Source: DASSQJ01 sp963730165
GTDB lineage: Bacteria; Actinomycetota; Actinomycetes; Actinomycetales; Dermatophilaceae
Length of the DNA: 64,000 bases
Direction of reading: 5' to 3'
Assembly (NCBI GenBank): GCA_963730165.1
Contig: CAVSQS010000002.1
Coordinates: 620,001-684,000, forward strand
This document shows positions 22,489 through 30,744 of the stretch, piece by piece (the first letter of the stretch is position 1; each line of letters starts with the position of its first letter). Position numbers and translations under genes: made by a program. Below the pieces are notes generated by a model that was not told the DNA's origin, searched no databases, and saw nothing but the letters and a program-made list of their open reading frames with translations.

Positions 22489-25083
22489 TCAGCCGGTTGG
22501 GACCGTCGTGGCGGGGATCTCGCCGCGGCCCACGCGGGCCGCCTGGTGGCGGTCACTCACCCCCAGCTTGGCCAGCACCGCCGACACGTGGTGCTCCACG
22601 GTCTTCGGCGAGATGACGAGGTCGGCCGCGATCTGCGGGTTGCCCATGCCGCCGACGATCCGGTCCAGGACGTCCTGCTCCCGGCTGGTCAGCCCGAACG
22701 AGTTGGCCCGGGTCGAGGCCCGCGCGCCGACCGGGATCGACCGGGCACCGGCGTCGCGCAGCATCCGACGCACCAGGCGGGCCGTCCCCCGGGCACCGAG
22801 GACGTCGAGCCGCCCCAGCCCGTCCAGCAACGACGCCTCCGTGCCGGCGTCGACCGCGGCCAGTGCGGCACGGTACGGCGCACCGAGCTCGTCCCACAGG
22901 GTGACCGCGGCTGCGGGGTCGGCGAGCTGGGTGGCCCAGGGTTCCGCGACCGGCCCGGGGGGCGGGTCGATACCGAACCGCTTCAGCCAGCACGCCATCT
23001 GGCCTCGCTCGGAGGGTTCGAACTCGTCCCAGCTCGCCAGGACGTCGCCCATCTGCGCGACGGCCTCCTCGTCGTCACCCGCGAGCCACGCGGCCTCGGC
23101 GAGGGACACCCGAGCGAAGAGGATGAACTGGAGCTCGCCCGTGCTCAACGACGAGGCGATGGCTTCCTCAAGGTGGACGGCAGCATTCGCCGGGTCCCCG
23201 CGACGTGCGGCCAACAGGCCGGCCGCGCAGAGGCCCTCGATGCGGTTCTCCGGTGAGCTCGCGAGCGCGAGGAGGTCGACGAGCATCCGGTCTGCCCGCC
23301 CCCACCTGCCCGAGACGTCGAGCACCTGGGCGTAGGCCCCACGGATGCAGCGCGAATAGGTCCCGACGTCGTGCTCCTCGCTGTAGGCAAGGCCGTCGTG
23401 GGCCAGGGTGAGGGCGTCGTCGAACCGGTTCTCCGCGGTGAGGAACCCAATGAGGTTGGCGTAGCCGCGACCGGCCTGGGCATGGAGGTCGTGCTCGAGC
23501 GCCAGGTCGATGCCGTGCCGCATCGCACCCTCCCAGTCCCCACCGGTGCTGTACATCACGCATCCCTCGGTCCCCAACGTGTCCGCCAGCAGGGCTGTGA
23601 GCCCGAATCGCTCGGCCATCTCGTGGGCGCGACCGGCGACCGCGAGGGCCTCCTCGTGGCGCCACGCCGTCATGTGGTTGCCTGCCAGCTGTCCCAGAGC
23701 ACGCGCCAGCTCGGGCGACGGGCCCAGCGGCTCGAGCATCGTGACCGCGCGCTCGGCCGCCTCCTGCGACTCCACGCCCCGCGCCATCCGCCAGTAGGCG
23801 CGGGTGAGCTGGGACAGGGTGTCGCCCTGGCGGCGCATGTCGCCCAACGACTCCCAGATGCCGAGCGCCTCCTCGGCCGTCGCCGTGGCCTCCATCCAGG
23901 CGTCCGTGACCCCGAGCTCCTCGGAGAGCAGGTCGAGGAGCCCGGCCAGGGTGGCCGGGTCCCCACCGCGTGCCGCTCGGACCGCCCGGCCGTACTGGAC
24001 GACAGCCTCGCGGTGTGCTCCCAGCCGGGCGGCCGTCTGCGCCGCCGCCGGCGCGTGCTCGAGGACGGCTGCGGGGTCGGCCGCCCCGTCCGCGTGGTGT
24101 GCGAGGAGCGCGTCGTCGTCGCTCCCCGCGGACCGGAGCGCGGCCAGCGCCCTGCGGTGGATGTCGGCGGCGCGGTGGGCCGCGACCGACTGGGCGACGG
24201 CGAGCTGGGCGATCTCGTGACGGAACCACGCCTCGGAGCCGTCGGCCCGGACGAGGCCGTGCCCGACGAGGGCGTCGAGCTGGTCGACCGCGCCGTCGTG
24301 GACCGCCGCGAGGAGGTACAACGGCGTCCGCGGACCGAGGAGGGCGAGCACCTCCAGGGTGCGCGCGGCGGGTGCCTCGAGCTCCGCGACGCGGCTGAGC
24401 ACGGCGTCGCTCGCGGTCCGCGGGACGTGCTCGGCGATGGCTCCGAGCGCCTCGGTGAGGAAGAAGGGGTTGCCACCGGTGAGCCGGTACAGATCCTCAG
24501 CACCGAGCCCGCTGGACCGGGTCATCTCCTCGACGCCGTCCCGGGTCAGGGCGGGCACGGTGATGCGGCGGGTGGTGCCGTGGGCCCCGAGGTCACCGAG
24601 GGTGCGTCGCAGGTCCGGTGGGAGCGACCCGCCCTCGTCGCGGTACGTGATGACGAGTAGCGCCGGCCAGGCGCGGACGCGGCGGCCGAGGAAGTGGAGG
24701 AGGTCGAGGGTGGCGCGGTCGGCCCAGTGCACGTCCTCGACGACGAGCACCACCGGGTGCTGCCCCCCGGCCAGCTCGCGCTCCAACCCGGCGAAGAGCT
24801 GCTCCCGAGCGACCCCGGGGGTGCGGCTCAGCTCCTCGAGGTTCCCGCCGACCCTGGCTGCGACGTCCATGAGCGGAGCCAGCGGCCGGGGGGTGAAGAT
24901 CCCGTCGCAGGCACCCTCGAGCCACCGCAGGTCGCGGTGCCCGGCGCGGAAGGCCTCGAGCAGTGCGGTCTTGCCGACACCGGCCTCACCGGAGACGAGG
25001 ACCAGCCGGCCCTGGCCCCGGCGGACGTCCGCCAGGTACTCGCGCAGGGAGCTGAGCTGTGGTTCGCGCTCCAGAAGAGGCAT
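22489..25083 (-). CDS. LuxR family ATP-binding transcriptional regulator (LAL/MalT-like)
   Basis: An 864-residue regulator. An N-terminal STAND-type AAA ATPase domain has the P-loop GEAGVGKT (about residues 32-39) and Walker B VVLVVEDVHWAD (about 118-129). A long helical repeat region (about 330-750) of TPR type follows. The C-terminal LuxR helix-turn-helix is LTSREQDVLDRIVGGMGNPQ then KTVEHHVSAVLAKLGVSDR (about 795-850). ATG 25083 was chosen because it begins the ATPase domain (MPLLEREPQLSSLREYL); the open frame further upstream is antisense murB sequence. These proteins usually sense a ligand and activate nearby or distant operons; the target is not evident. It lies 65 bp downstream of murB. 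Confidence 0.9.
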   Translation of the reverse strand: MPLLEREPQLSSLREYLADVRRGQGRLVLVSGEAGVGKTALLEAFRAGHRDLRWLEGACDGIFTPRPLAPLMDVAARVGGNLEELSRTPGVAREQLFAGLERELAGGQHPVVLVVEDVHWADRATLDLLHFLGRRVRAWPALLVITYRDEGGSLPPDLRRTLGDLGAHGTTRRITVPALTRDGVEEMTRSSGLGAEDLYRLTGGNPFFLTEALGAIAEHVPRTASDAVLSRVAELEAPAARTLEVLALLGPRTPLYLLAAVHDGAVDQLDALVGHGLVRADGSEAWFRHEIAQLAVAQSVAAHRAADIHRRALAALRSAGSDDDALLAHHADGAADPAAVLEHAPAAAQTAARLGAHREAVVQYGRAVRAARGGDPATLAGLLDLLSEELGVTDAWMEATATAEEALGIWESLGDMRRQGDTLSQLTRAYWRMARGVESQEAAERAVTMLEPLGPSPELARALGQLAGNHMTAWRHEEALAVAGRAHEMAERFGLTALLADTLGTEGCVMYSTGGDWEGAMRHGIDLALEHDLHAQAGRGYANLIGFLTAENRFDDALTLAHDGLAYSEEHDVGTYSRCIRGAYAQVLDVSGRWGRADRMLVDLLALASSPENRIEGLCAAGLLAARRGDPANAAVHLEEAIASSLSTGELQFILFARVSLAEAAWLAGDDEEAVAQMGDVLASWDEFEPSERGQMACWLKRFGIDPPPGPVAEPWATQLADPAAAVTLWDELGAPYRAALAAVDAGTEASLLDGLGRLDVLGARGTARLVRRMLRDAGARSIPVGARASTRANSFGLTSREQDVLDRIVGGMGNPQIAADLVISPKTVEHHVSAVLAKLGVSDRHQAARVGRGEIPATTVPTG

Positions 25084-25148
25084 GGGGGGATTGTGCTCGC
25101 GGGACGACACCGGTGTCTGTGGCCCGGATGGGCCCCCCGGCGGTCCGG

Positions 25149-26222
25149 TCAGAGCGTGTCCCCGAGCACGACCGGCTCGTTGACCAGCGCGACCCCGAAG
25201 GCCTCTCGGACGCCGTCGCGCACCTCCCGGGCGAGGGCCAGGACGTCCGCGGCCCGGGCGTCGCCGCGGTTCGTGACGGCGAGGGTGTGCTTGGTCGAGA
25301 GCGTCGCCGGTCCCGGCGCCCCGTACCCCTTGCCGAACCCGGCCCGTTCGATGAGCCATGCGGCGCTGGTCTTCACCCGGCCGGCGGCGTCCGGGAACCG
25401 GGGCAGGGGGGGCGCCTCCGGGCCGAGCCGGTCGGCCACCCGCCCCTCGAGCACCGCGAACTCCTCCGACGACAGCACCGGGTTGGTGAAGAACGACCCG
25501 CAGCTCCAGGTGTCGTGGTCGTCGGCATCGAGGACCATGCCCCGACGCCCGCGTTGGGCCAGCACGGCCTCGCGGGCGTCGGCGAGCGGCACCCGCTCGC
25601 CGACCGGCACCCCGAGCTGCGTCGCCAGGTCCGCGTACGCGACCGGCCTGGAGAGGGTCGCGAGCACGAGCTGGAACATCACGTCGATGACGACGTACCG
25701 GTCCGTGCCCTTGAACAGGGAGTGCCGGTAGGTGAACCGGCAGTCGGTGTTCGTCATCGTCCGCACGCGCTGCTCGGCGCGGTCCCACACCCGGACCCGA
25801 GCCACGGTCTGCGCGACCTCCTGGCCGTACGCGCCGACGTTCTGGATCGGCGTGGCGCCGGTGGAGCCGGGGATACCGGACAGCGCCTCGACGCCCGACC
25901 AGTCATCCGCCACCGCCCGCGCGACGAGGTCGTCCCAGGGCTCACCGGCGGCCACGACGACGTTTGCGCCACCGCACGAGTCGGCCGAGTCGACGGTGAC
26001 ACCTCGCGTGGCGACCTTGACCACGGTGCCCTCGACCCCGGCATCCGGCAGGACGAGGTTCGACCCGCCGCCGAGCACGAGCAGCGGCTCGTCGGCGTCG
26101 TCGACCTCCCGGACCGCGTCGACCAGCTCGTCGGCGGTCTCCGCGACCACCATCCGTGCGGCCGAGCCGCCGACCCGCATCGTGGTGTGCCCCGCGAGGG
26201 GCTCGTCGACCAGCTCCTGCAT
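25149..26222 (-). CDS. murB: UDP-N-acetylmuramate dehydrogenase
   Basis: A 357-residue FAD enzyme that reduces UDP-GlcNAc-enolpyruvate to UDP-MurNAc in peptidoglycan synthesis. FAD-binding segments are LVLGGGSNLVLPD (about residues 47-59) and GIPGSTGATPIQNVGAYGQE (about 117-136). The catalytic arginine/tyrosine region is CRFTYRHSLFKG and the active-site serine is in SCGSFFTNPV. Near the C-terminus AAWLIERAGFGKGYG matches the family. The start ATG at 26222 overlaps the hadB stop by one base (TGATG), so it is coupled to the dehydratase genes. Length is typical for actinobacterial MurB. Confidence 0.95.
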   Translation of the reverse strand: MQELVDEPLAGHTTMRVGGSAARMVVAETADELVDAVREVDDADEPLLVLGGGSNLVLPDAGVEGTVVKVATRGVTVDSADSCGGANVVVAAGEPWDDLVARAVADDWSGVEALSGIPGSTGATPIQNVGAYGQEVAQTVARVRVWDRAEQRVRTMTNTDCRFTYRHSLFKGTDRYVVIDVMFQLVLATLSRPVAYADLATQLGVPVGERVPLADAREAVLAQRGRRGMVLDADDHDTWSCGSFFTNPVLSSEEFAVLEGRVADRLGPEAPPLPRFPDAAGRVKTSAAWLIERAGFGKGYGAPGPATLSTKHTLAVTNRGDARAADVLALAREVRDGVREAFGVALVNEPVVLGDTL

Positions 26223-26653
26223 CAGTCGAGGCGCACGACGGCCACGCAGCGGCCGAGCACCTTCTCGCCGCCGGCCGTCGTGGTGAGGTCGACGCTCACC
26301 CGTCCGGTGTCGCGGTCCACCGCCTTGACGACCCCCTCGACGACGATCTCGGCGCCCGAGGACGGCACGACGACCGGCTTGGTGAAGCGGGTGCCGAACT
26401 CGACGACCCGTCCCGCGTCGCCGGCCCACTCCGACACCACGGTGCCGGTGGCGCCCATCGTCCACATCCCGTGGGCGATGACGTCGGGGAGCCCGACCGA
26501 CCGCGCGAACTCCTCGTCCTGGTGGATGGGGTTCTGGTCGCCCGAGGCGTCGGCGTAGGCGAGCAGCGTCTGGCGCTCGACGGGCACCGTCACCGGGCCC
26601 AGGATGTCACCGACGGAGACCTCCGACAGTGGACGAGCGGCCACGTCACTCAC
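26222..26653 (-). CDS. hadB: MaoC-type (R)-3-hydroxyacyl dehydratase, HadB-like
   Basis: A 143-residue hot-dog-fold hydratase/dehydratase. The catalytic motif ASGDQNPIHQDEEFA (Asp and His) and AHGMWTMGATG are characteristic of MaoC proteins and very like mycobacterial HadB, the catalytic subunit of the FAS-II dehydratase. The order hadA-hadB beside rpmG and near tRNA-Trp-secE-nusG is also mycobacterial. This organism need not make mycolic acids, so a role in ordinary fatty-acid or acyl-CoA metabolism is possible. I use GTG 26653; GTG 26659 is equally in frame. It overlaps hadA by 8 bp and murB by 1 bp. Confidence 0.82.
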   Translation of the reverse strand: MSDVAARPLSEVSVGDILGPVTVPVERQTLLAYADASGDQNPIHQDEEFARSVGLPDVIAHGMWTMGATGTVVSEWAGDAGRVVEFGTRFTKPVVVPSSGAEIVVEGVVKAVDRDTGRVSVDLTTTAGGEKVLGRCVAVVRLD

Positions 26654-27092
26654 CCCCACGGACGACGATGGTGGAGGTGGACGTCGCGAGCGCCTCTCCC
26701 CCGGTGGTGGCGAGCTCGGTTCGGGTCGTGATCATCGAGTGCCCCCCGGCCGAGCGGATCGCGTCGACCGTGAGGGTGCCCATCACCTCGTCACCCGCGG
26801 CGATCGGACGGTGGTGGACGAACCGCTGCTCGCCGTGCACGACCCGGCTGTAGTCGATCCCGGCCTCGGGGTCGGCGACGTACGCGCGGTCGGTCTGCTG
26901 GGCGAACCGGACCGCCATCGTCGGCGGGGCGATGACATCGGCGTGACCTGCAGCCCGCGCGGCCTCGGGGTCGGTGTGCACGGGGTCCTCGGAGCCCACG
27001 GCCGCGGCGAAGGCGGCGATGAGGTCGGCGTCGACGGCGAACGGCCCGCTCGGGGGGTAGGTGCGCCCGACGAAGTCTGGGTTCACGGCCAT
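26646..27092 (-). CDS. hadA: FAS1-type dehydratase domain protein, HadA-like
   Basis: A 148-residue hot-dog protein that lacks the full catalytic Asp-His pair and would pair with HadB as the acyl-chain-binding subunit. MAVNPDFVGRTYPPSGPFAV, SEDPVHTDPEAARAAGHADV, IAPPTMAVRFAQQ and YSRVVHGEQRFVHHRPI are the expected family segments. The start ATG is at 27092. A strong hairpin lies between rpmG and this gene, so hadA-hadB-murB probably have their own promoter or depend on readthrough. Confidence 0.8.
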   Translation of the reverse strand: MAVNPDFVGRTYPPSGPFAVDADLIAAFAAAVGSEDPVHTDPEAARAAGHADVIAPPTMAVRFAQQTDRAYVADPEAGIDYSRVVHGEQRFVHHRPIAAGDEVMGTLTVDAIRSAGGHSMITTRTELATTGGEALATSTSTIVVRGGE

Positions 27093-27121
27093 GGCTCCCA
27101 CTCTAGGACCCCCGCCCGCAT

Positions 27122-27164
27122 GCGAGAGGCCGCCGGCACCGTCGGGGTGCGGGCGGCCTCTCGC
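27122..27164 (-). terminator. terminator after rpmG
   Basis: A perfect 13-bp stem (GCGAGAGGCCGCC with GGCGGCCTCTCGC) encloses an inner GCACC/GGTGC stem. It lies 19 bp past the rpmG stop and 29 bp before hadA. Confidence 0.75.
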
Positions 27165-27183
27165 GGGTGCCGACGACGAGGCG

Positions 27184-27354
27184 TCAGCGGGTCTCGCGGT
27201 GCGCGGTGTGCTTCTTGCAGCGCGGGCAGTACTTCGCCAGCTCGAGCCGGTCCGGGTCGTTCCGGCGGTTCTTCTTGGTGATGTAGTTGCGCTCCTTGCA
27301 CTCCGTGCACGCCAGAGTGATCTTCGGGCGGACGTCGGCGCTCTTCGTGGCCAC
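27184..27354 (-). CDS. rpmG: 50S ribosomal protein L33
   Basis: A 56-residue large-subunit protein too short for many gene finders. The sequence begins VATKSADVRPKITLACTECK and ends CPRCKKHTAHRETR. Two CxxC pairs (CTEC and CPRC) mark the zinc-binding (C+) form. The start is GTG at 27354. Being the zinc form, it may be replaced by a cysteine-free paralog elsewhere in the genome under zinc limitation, as seen in other actinobacteria; that paralog is not in this window. Confidence 0.95.
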   Translation of the reverse strand: MATKSADVRPKITLACTECKERNYITKKNRRNDPDRLELAKYCPRCKKHTAHRETR

Positions 27355-27479
27355 GGGGCAACCTGCTCTCGGAAACGATGGTGGATCTCGGGGTGCGCGG
27401 CGGGGTGGGTTTCCCCACGCGCGACCAGCACAACAGGGTACGCGACCTCCGTGTTCCCACGGAAATCGCGACCGATGCG

Positions 27480-27553
27480 TAGCGGGAGCGGGGCTCGATC
27501 CCGCGACCTCACGATTATGAGTCGTGCGCTCTAACCAGCTGAGCTATCCCGCC
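27480..27553 (-). tRNA. tRNA-Met (CAT)
   Basis: A 74-nt cloverleaf with acceptor GGCGGGA/TCCCGCT (closing G-T pair), discriminator A, D arm GCTCAGCTGGTTAGAGC, anticodon CAT in the loop CTCATAA, and T arm with GGATCGAGCCC. The paired first acceptor position and A at the discriminator fit an elongator rather than an initiator tRNA, though a tRNA-Ile with modified CAT cannot be fully excluded. Confidence 0.9.
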
Positions 27554-27594
27554 TCGGACCCGACCGTCCCGGGGGACCGGCTCGACCGGGGCAG

Positions 27595-27667
27595 AGCCCC
27601 CTGTCGGAATCGAACCGACGACCTTTTCCTTACCATGGAAACGCTCTGCCGACTGAGCTAAGGGGGC
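27595..27667 (-). tRNA. tRNA-Thr (GGT)
   Basis: A 73-nt cloverleaf with acceptor GCCCCCT/AGGGGGC, discriminator T, anticodon stem TTTCC/GGAAA around the loop ATGGTAA (anticodon GGT), and T arm GTCGGTTCGATTCCGAC. CCA is not encoded. It lies 41 bp upstream of tRNA-Met on the same strand and is probably processed from the same transcript. Confidence 0.95.
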
Positions 27668-27718
27668 GGGCGCGACCGGCGGTGGACCGCCCTGAAGCGC
27701 GACGGCGAGACTACACGG

Positions 27719-28468
27719 TCAGCCTCTGTCGAGCGAAATCCGGGCGCCTACCAGAGCGGGCCCGTACCAGGTGATCAGGCGCCCCGAGACCAGCCGCGTC
27801 GGCAGGCGGGTGAAGGCCTCCGGCCCGTCGTCCGCGGTGAACTCGTAGGGCTCGTCGGGCAGCAGCACGACGTCGGCCACGCCGGGGTCGTCGACGTCGC
27901 TCACCTCCACCTGCGGGTAGCGGCCGTCGGCCCCCCCGGTGACCACGTCGTACCCGGAACGGGCGAGCAGGTCGGCGGTGAACGTCGGCCTGCCCACGAC
28001 CATCCAGGGGTCGCGCCAGATGGGGACCACGGCCCGCTGCGAGGGCTCGGGCAGGGGGCCGCACCACGCGTCCTGCGCCTCCCGCAGCCACCCGGGCTCG
28101 GGGAGCCCGAGGCCGACCGTGAACAGCCGCCGCATCGAGGCCACCGCCTGCGGGACGGTCTCGATGTCGGTCACCCACACCGCGACGCCGCGCTCGCGCA
28201 GCCGGCGCACGTCGAGCTCGCGGTTCTCCTCCTTGTTGGCCACGACGAGGTCCGGCCCGAGGGCGACCACCGCGGTGAGGTCGGGGTTCTTGGTGCCCCG
28301 CACCCTGGGGACGTCGAGCCCCGCGGGGTGCGTGCACCAGTCGGTGGCCCCCACGAGGCGGTCGGGGCAGGAGAGCGCCAGCGCCTCGGTCAGCGAGGGC
28401 ACGAGCGAGACGACGCGGCGCGCCGGGCCCTCGAGGGGCACCGGCGCGCCGAGGTCGTCGCGGGGCAC
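27719..28468 (-). CDS. BtuF-like helical-backbone metal receptor protein
   Basis: A 249-residue protein of the periplasmic cobalamin/siderophore-binding fold. VVSLVPSLTEALALSCPDRLVGATDWCTHP (read as two halves around Leu14) is the characteristic start of BtuF-like proteins; VPRVRGTKNPDL, LGPDLVVANKEENRELDV and a C-terminal LITWYGPALVGARI complete the match. No signal peptide or lipobox is present, and there is no ABC transporter beside it, so it may act in the cytoplasm or be an orphan. The GTG start at 28468 lies two bases after the SDR stop, indicating coupling. Confidence 0.75.
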   Translation of the reverse strand: MPRDDLGAPVPLEGPARRVVSLVPSLTEALALSCPDRLVGATDWCTHPAGLDVPRVRGTKNPDLTAVVALGPDLVVANKEENRELDVRRLRERGVAVWVTDIETVPQAVASMRRLFTVGLGLPEPGWLREAQDAWCGPLPEPSQRAVVPIWRDPWMVVGRPTFTADLLARSGYDVVTGGADGRYPQVEVSDVDDPGVADVVLLPDEPYEFTADDGPEAFTRLPTRLVSGRLITWYGPALVGARISLDRG

Positions 28469-28470
28469 GG

Positions 28471-29232
28471 TCAGCGCGGGGCCATCCGCAGGGCGCCGTC
28501 CATCCGGATGACCTCCCCGTTGAGGTAGTCGTGGTCGACGATCGCCAGAGCGAGCTTCGCGTACTCCTCCGGCCGTGCCAGCCGCTTCGGGAACGGCACG
28601 CCGGCCGCCAGGCCGGCCCGGAACTCGTCCGAGACGGTGGCGAGCATCGGGGTCTCGACGATGCCCGGGGCGATCGTGACGACCCGGATGCCGTACTGGG
28701 CCAGGTCGCGGGCGGCGGGAAGGGTCAGCCCGACGATGCCGCCCTTGGACGAGGCGTACGCCGCCTGCCCGACCTGCCCGTCGTAGGCGGCGATGCTGGC
28801 GGTGTTGACGACGACGCCACGCTGGCCCTCCTCGAGGGGCTCGGTGTCGGCCATCGCCTCGGCCGCCACGGCGAGGACGAGGAAGGTGCCCACGAGGTTG
28901 ACCTCGAGCACCTGGCGGTAGAGACCGATGTCGTGGACGCCCTGCTTGCCGAGGATGCGCGCGCTCCACCCGACGCCGGCGCAGTTGACGACGACCCGCA
29001 GCGGCCGGTCCTCGTCGTCGGCCGCCCGGACGACGGCGGCCCGCACCTGCTCCTCGTCGGTGACGTCGGTCGGCTGGTAGAGGACCCCCGGAACGTCGGG
29101 GCCGTTCTCGCAGGCCGGCGGCAGGTCGACGGCGATGACGCGGGCGCCTCGTCCGGCCAGGGCGGCGGCGGTGGCCGCGCCGAGGCCGGAGGCGCCGCCG
29201 GTGACGATGGCGGTGGTGTCGGCGATCTCCAT
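28471..29232 (-). CDS. SDR oxidoreductase, 3-hydroxyacyl-CoA dehydrogenase type II-like
   Basis: A 253-residue short-chain dehydrogenase. The NAD-binding motif is TGGASGLGAA (residues about 12-21) with an acidic residue at the end of strand 2 (VIAVDL) that favours NAD over NADP; NCAGVGW follows, and the catalytic Ser, Tyr and Lys are in NTASIAA and YASSKGG. APGIVETPM and a C-terminal NGEVIRMDGALRM are typical. The overall pattern fits the HSD10-like 3-hydroxyacyl-CoA dehydrogenases of fatty-acid or isoleucine breakdown. ATG 29232 (MEIADTTAIVTGG) was chosen over the longer frame because it begins the Rossmann fold. Confidence 0.83.
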   Translation of the reverse strand: MEIADTTAIVTGGASGLGAATAAALAGRGARVIAVDLPPACENGPDVPGVLYQPTDVTDEEQVRAAVVRAADDEDRPLRVVVNCAGVGWSARILGKQGVHDIGLYRQVLEVNLVGTFLVLAVAAEAMADTEPLEEGQRGVVVNTASIAAYDGQVGQAAYASSKGGIVGLTLPAARDLAQYGIRVVTIAPGIVETPMLATVSDEFRAGLAAGVPFPKRLARPEEYAKLALAIVDHDYLNGEVIRMDGALRMAPR

Positions 29233-29302
29233 GGCCCCATCCTGCCGTGTGGGGCACGGAACGCCGACCCGGGCGTCGGGACCGGGTCGTACCGTGGCGG
29301 TC

Positions 29303-30100
29303 ATGGACCTGCGCATCGGAGGACACGTCGACCAGGAGGACCCCGTCGCCGAGGCGGCCGTGCGAGGGGCGGGCCTGAGCCAGATCTTCCTCGGCGATCC
29401 CCAGAGCTACAAGGGTCCCGTCGTCCGGTACGAGGGGGGCGCTGCGGGCCTCAGGGCGGCCGCGGAGGCCGCCGACGTGCACCTGTACGTCCACGCGCCG
29501 TACCCGATCAACGTGGCCGCCACGAACAACCGGGTCCGCATACCCGGCCGCAAGCTGCTCCAGCAGCACCTGACGGCGGCCGCCGAGATCGGAGCCCGGG
29601 GCGTCGTCGTGCACGGCGGGCACCTCGGGGTCGACGAGGACTCCGACGTCGGGTTCGACAACTGGCGCAAGTGCGTCGACGGGCTCGACATGCCGGTCCC
29701 CCTGCTCATCGAGAACACCGCCGGGGGTGACAACGCCATGGCCCGCCGGCTCGAGGCGATCGAGCGGCTCTGGGAGGCCATCGGCCGCGCCGACGGGGGC
29801 GACACGGTCGGCTTCTGCCTCGACACCTGCCATGCCCACGCCGGTGGCGCCGACCTCGGCAGCGTCGTCGAGAAGGTCCGCGCTGTCACCGGACGGATCG
29901 ACCTCGTGCACTGCAACGACAGCCGCGACGTCTTCGACAGCGGGGCCGACCGGCACACGAACCTCGGGTCCGGGCACATCGACGGCGCCGACCTCGTCGA
30001 CGTCGTCCGGTCGGCGGGTGCCCCGGTCGTCGTCGAGACCCCCGGCGGCGCCGACGGCCAGGCGGCCGACATCGCCTGGCTCCGCGACCGCCTCGGCTGA
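29303..30100 (+). CDS. endonuclease IV-like TIM-barrel protein
   Basis: A 265-residue AP-endonuclease family 2 protein that in canonical members cuts DNA at abasic sites with three zinc ions. Expected elements are MDLRIGGHV at the start, LYVHAPYPINVA, GVVVHGGHLG, the glutamate in PLLIENTAGGDNAMAR, FCLDTCHAHAGG, and LVHCNDSRDVFDSGADRHTN with SGHID. The metal-binding His, Glu and Asp residues all seem present. It is shorter than many Nfo proteins, so another sugar- or base-related activity is possible. It is divergent from the SDR gene with about 70 bp between the starts. Confidence 0.8.
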   Translation: MDLRIGGHVDQEDPVAEAAVRGAGLSQIFLGDPQSYKGPVVRYEGGAAGLRAAAEAADVHLYVHAPYPINVAATNNRVRIPGRKLLQQHLTAAAEIGARGVVVHGGHLGVDEDSDVGFDNWRKCVDGLDMPVPLLIENTAGGDNAMARRLEAIERLWEAIGRADGGDTVGFCLDTCHAHAGGADLGSVVEKVRAVTGRIDLVHCNDSRDVFDSGADRHTNLGSGHIDGADLVDVVRSAGAPVVVETPGGADGQAADIAWLRDRLG

Positions 30101-30150
30101 GCGCTCACGCTCCGGGCGCGAGCAGCCGCGGCGCCGTCTAGGGTCGCGGT

Positions 30151-30744
30151 GTGCCCGAGTTCACGTGGCGACCCGCCAATGAGGCCACGACCGCGGACGT
30201 CGAGGCGGTGTTCGACACCGGCGGCGCCCGGAAGTGCCGCTGCCAGGCGCTGAAGGTCCCGGGCTGGATCTGGCGCGACACCACCCAGGACGAGCGGGAC
30301 GCGGCGCTCCTCGAGCAGGCCGGCTGCGGCACCGACGGACCGACGTCCGGACTCGTCGGGTACGTCCACGGCGAGCCGGCCGGCTGGGTCGCGGTGGAGC
30401 CGCGTGAGAACTACCCGAGGATCTGGGCCCGACAGAAGTCGTGGATGCGGATGGACCCCGAGCTCGAGGGAGTCTGGTCGGTCACCTGCTTCGTGGTGCG
30501 CAAGGGCTTCCGGCGGCAGGGGCTGATGTACGAGCTGGCCGCCGCCACCGTCGAGTACGGCCGGCAGGTCGGCGCCCGCGTCCTCGAGGGCTACCCCACC
30601 GAGCCCTCGCCCGGGACGACCGTCATCTGGGACGAGGCGTCGGTCGGGCTGCTGCAGGTCTTCCTCGACGCCGGCTACGAGGTGGAGGCGTCCCCCACGC
30701 TGCGCCGGAGGGTGGTGCGCCACCGGCTGGGCGCCTCGTCCTGA
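30151..30744 (+). CDS. GNAT family N-acetyltransferase
   Basis: A 197-residue predicted acetyltransferase. The acetyl-CoA pocket is FVVRKGFRRQGLMYELAAATV (about residues 116-136, R-x-x-G pattern R-R-Q-G-L). The N-terminal part has a cysteine pair (RKCRCQAL) and a tryptophan-rich segment (PGWIWRDTTQ) typical of a group of uncharacterised actinobacterial GNAT proteins. The start is GTG at 30151. It converges on the decayed molybdenum-hydroxylase gene. Confidence 0.78.
   Translation: MPEFTWRPANEATTADVEAVFDTGGARKCRCQALKVPGWIWRDTTQDERDAALLEQAGCGTDGPTSGLVGYVHGEPAGWVAVEPRENYPRIWARQKSWMRMDPELEGVWSVTCFVVRKGFRRQGLMYELAAATVEYGRQVGARVLEGYPTEPSPGTTVIWDEASVGLLQVFLDAGYEVEASPTLRRRVVRHRLGASS

Noticed and set aside
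25084..25788. N-terminal extension of the LuxR regulator
   Set aside because: The extension reads murB in another frame; ATG 25083 begins the ATPase domain directly.
27480..27667. Integration site at the tRNA-Met/tRNA-Thr pair
   Set aside because: I saw no duplicated tRNA 3' ends, no integrase and no foreign gene content nearby.
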